Origin: Ciona savignyi
Lineage: Eukaryota; Chordata; Ascidiacea; Phlebobranchia; Cionidae
NCBI GenBank assembly: GCA_000149265.1
Contig: CH002478.1
Coordinates: forward strand, 381,797 to 445,796
Reading direction: 5' to 3'
DNA length: 64,000 nucleotides
Below are more model-generated notes on this DNA. The model was not told the origin of the DNA. It did no database searches and saw only the letters and a program-made list of their open reading frames with translations. Positions within the stretch are counted from its first letter, which is position 1. The stretch is not shown here.

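Noticed and set aside
1..64000. The frame breaks as evidence of a decayed pseudogene
   Set aside because: Breaks are small, almost all extra bases, clustered by contig, and domain conservation is unaffected on both sides. Decay would also give deletions and in-frame stops, which I do not see.
20765..64000. Twitchin, projectin or obscurin instead of titin
   Set aside because: Twitchin and projectin repeat a simple Fn-Fn-Ig unit and obscurin is mostly Ig. The N2A-like segment and the 2-3 then 2-3-3 arrangement fit titin only.

Overview
The window holds one thing at the gene level: a long internal stretch of a single giant muscle gene on the + strand, a titin (connectin) homologue. It enters in the I-band, just before an N2A-like segment, and leaves inside the A-band C-zone. 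Neither the start nor the end (Z-disc, kinase, M-band) is present. I count about 70 immunoglobulin (Ig) and 105 fibronectin type III (Fn) domains, roughly 16-17 thousand residues, on about 115 GT-AG exons. I see no gene on the other strand. My Ig and Fn numbers are local to this window.

Organism: the regular Fn-Fn-Ig / Fn-Fn-Fn-Ig super-repeats and the N2A-like unique sequence are the chordate type of titin. Arthropod and nematode titin relatives lack this layout. Short AT-rich introns (about 50-630 bases) and a tRNA-derived SINE with a V-like core suggest an invertebrate chordate, most likely an ascidian tunicate. Amphioxus is not excluded.

Layout. 350-3500: Ig1-Ig3, an N2A-like unique helical segment, and Ig4 (vertebrate I81-like). 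3573-6494: a Lys/Glu-rich disordered exon, Ig5-Ig9, a short PEVK-like linker and a 21-base microexon, where vertebrates have the long PEVK spring. 6652-14857: 22 tandem Igs (Ig10-Ig31). 14940-20693: I/A junction, Fn3-Ig-Fn2-Ig-Fn6, with the SINE in one intron. 20765-34110: six 7-domain D-zone super-repeats. 34111-63878: eight 11-domain C-zone super-repeats, with a ninth starting at 63879.

The Ig part should act as the extensible I-band spring. The super-repeat part should lie along the thick filament and set positions for myosin and associated proteins. Exon structure is a mosaic: three giant exons (3.9, 10.8 and at least 14.1 kb) alternate with intron-rich stretches that share recurrent intron positions.

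Sequence quality: a 100-N gap (46500-46599) with an odd G/C-rich edge, plus about 25 frame-breaking indels, nearly all best explained as extra bases and concentrated after the gap. I read these as assembly errors, not a pseudogene, because homology resumes at once in the new frame.
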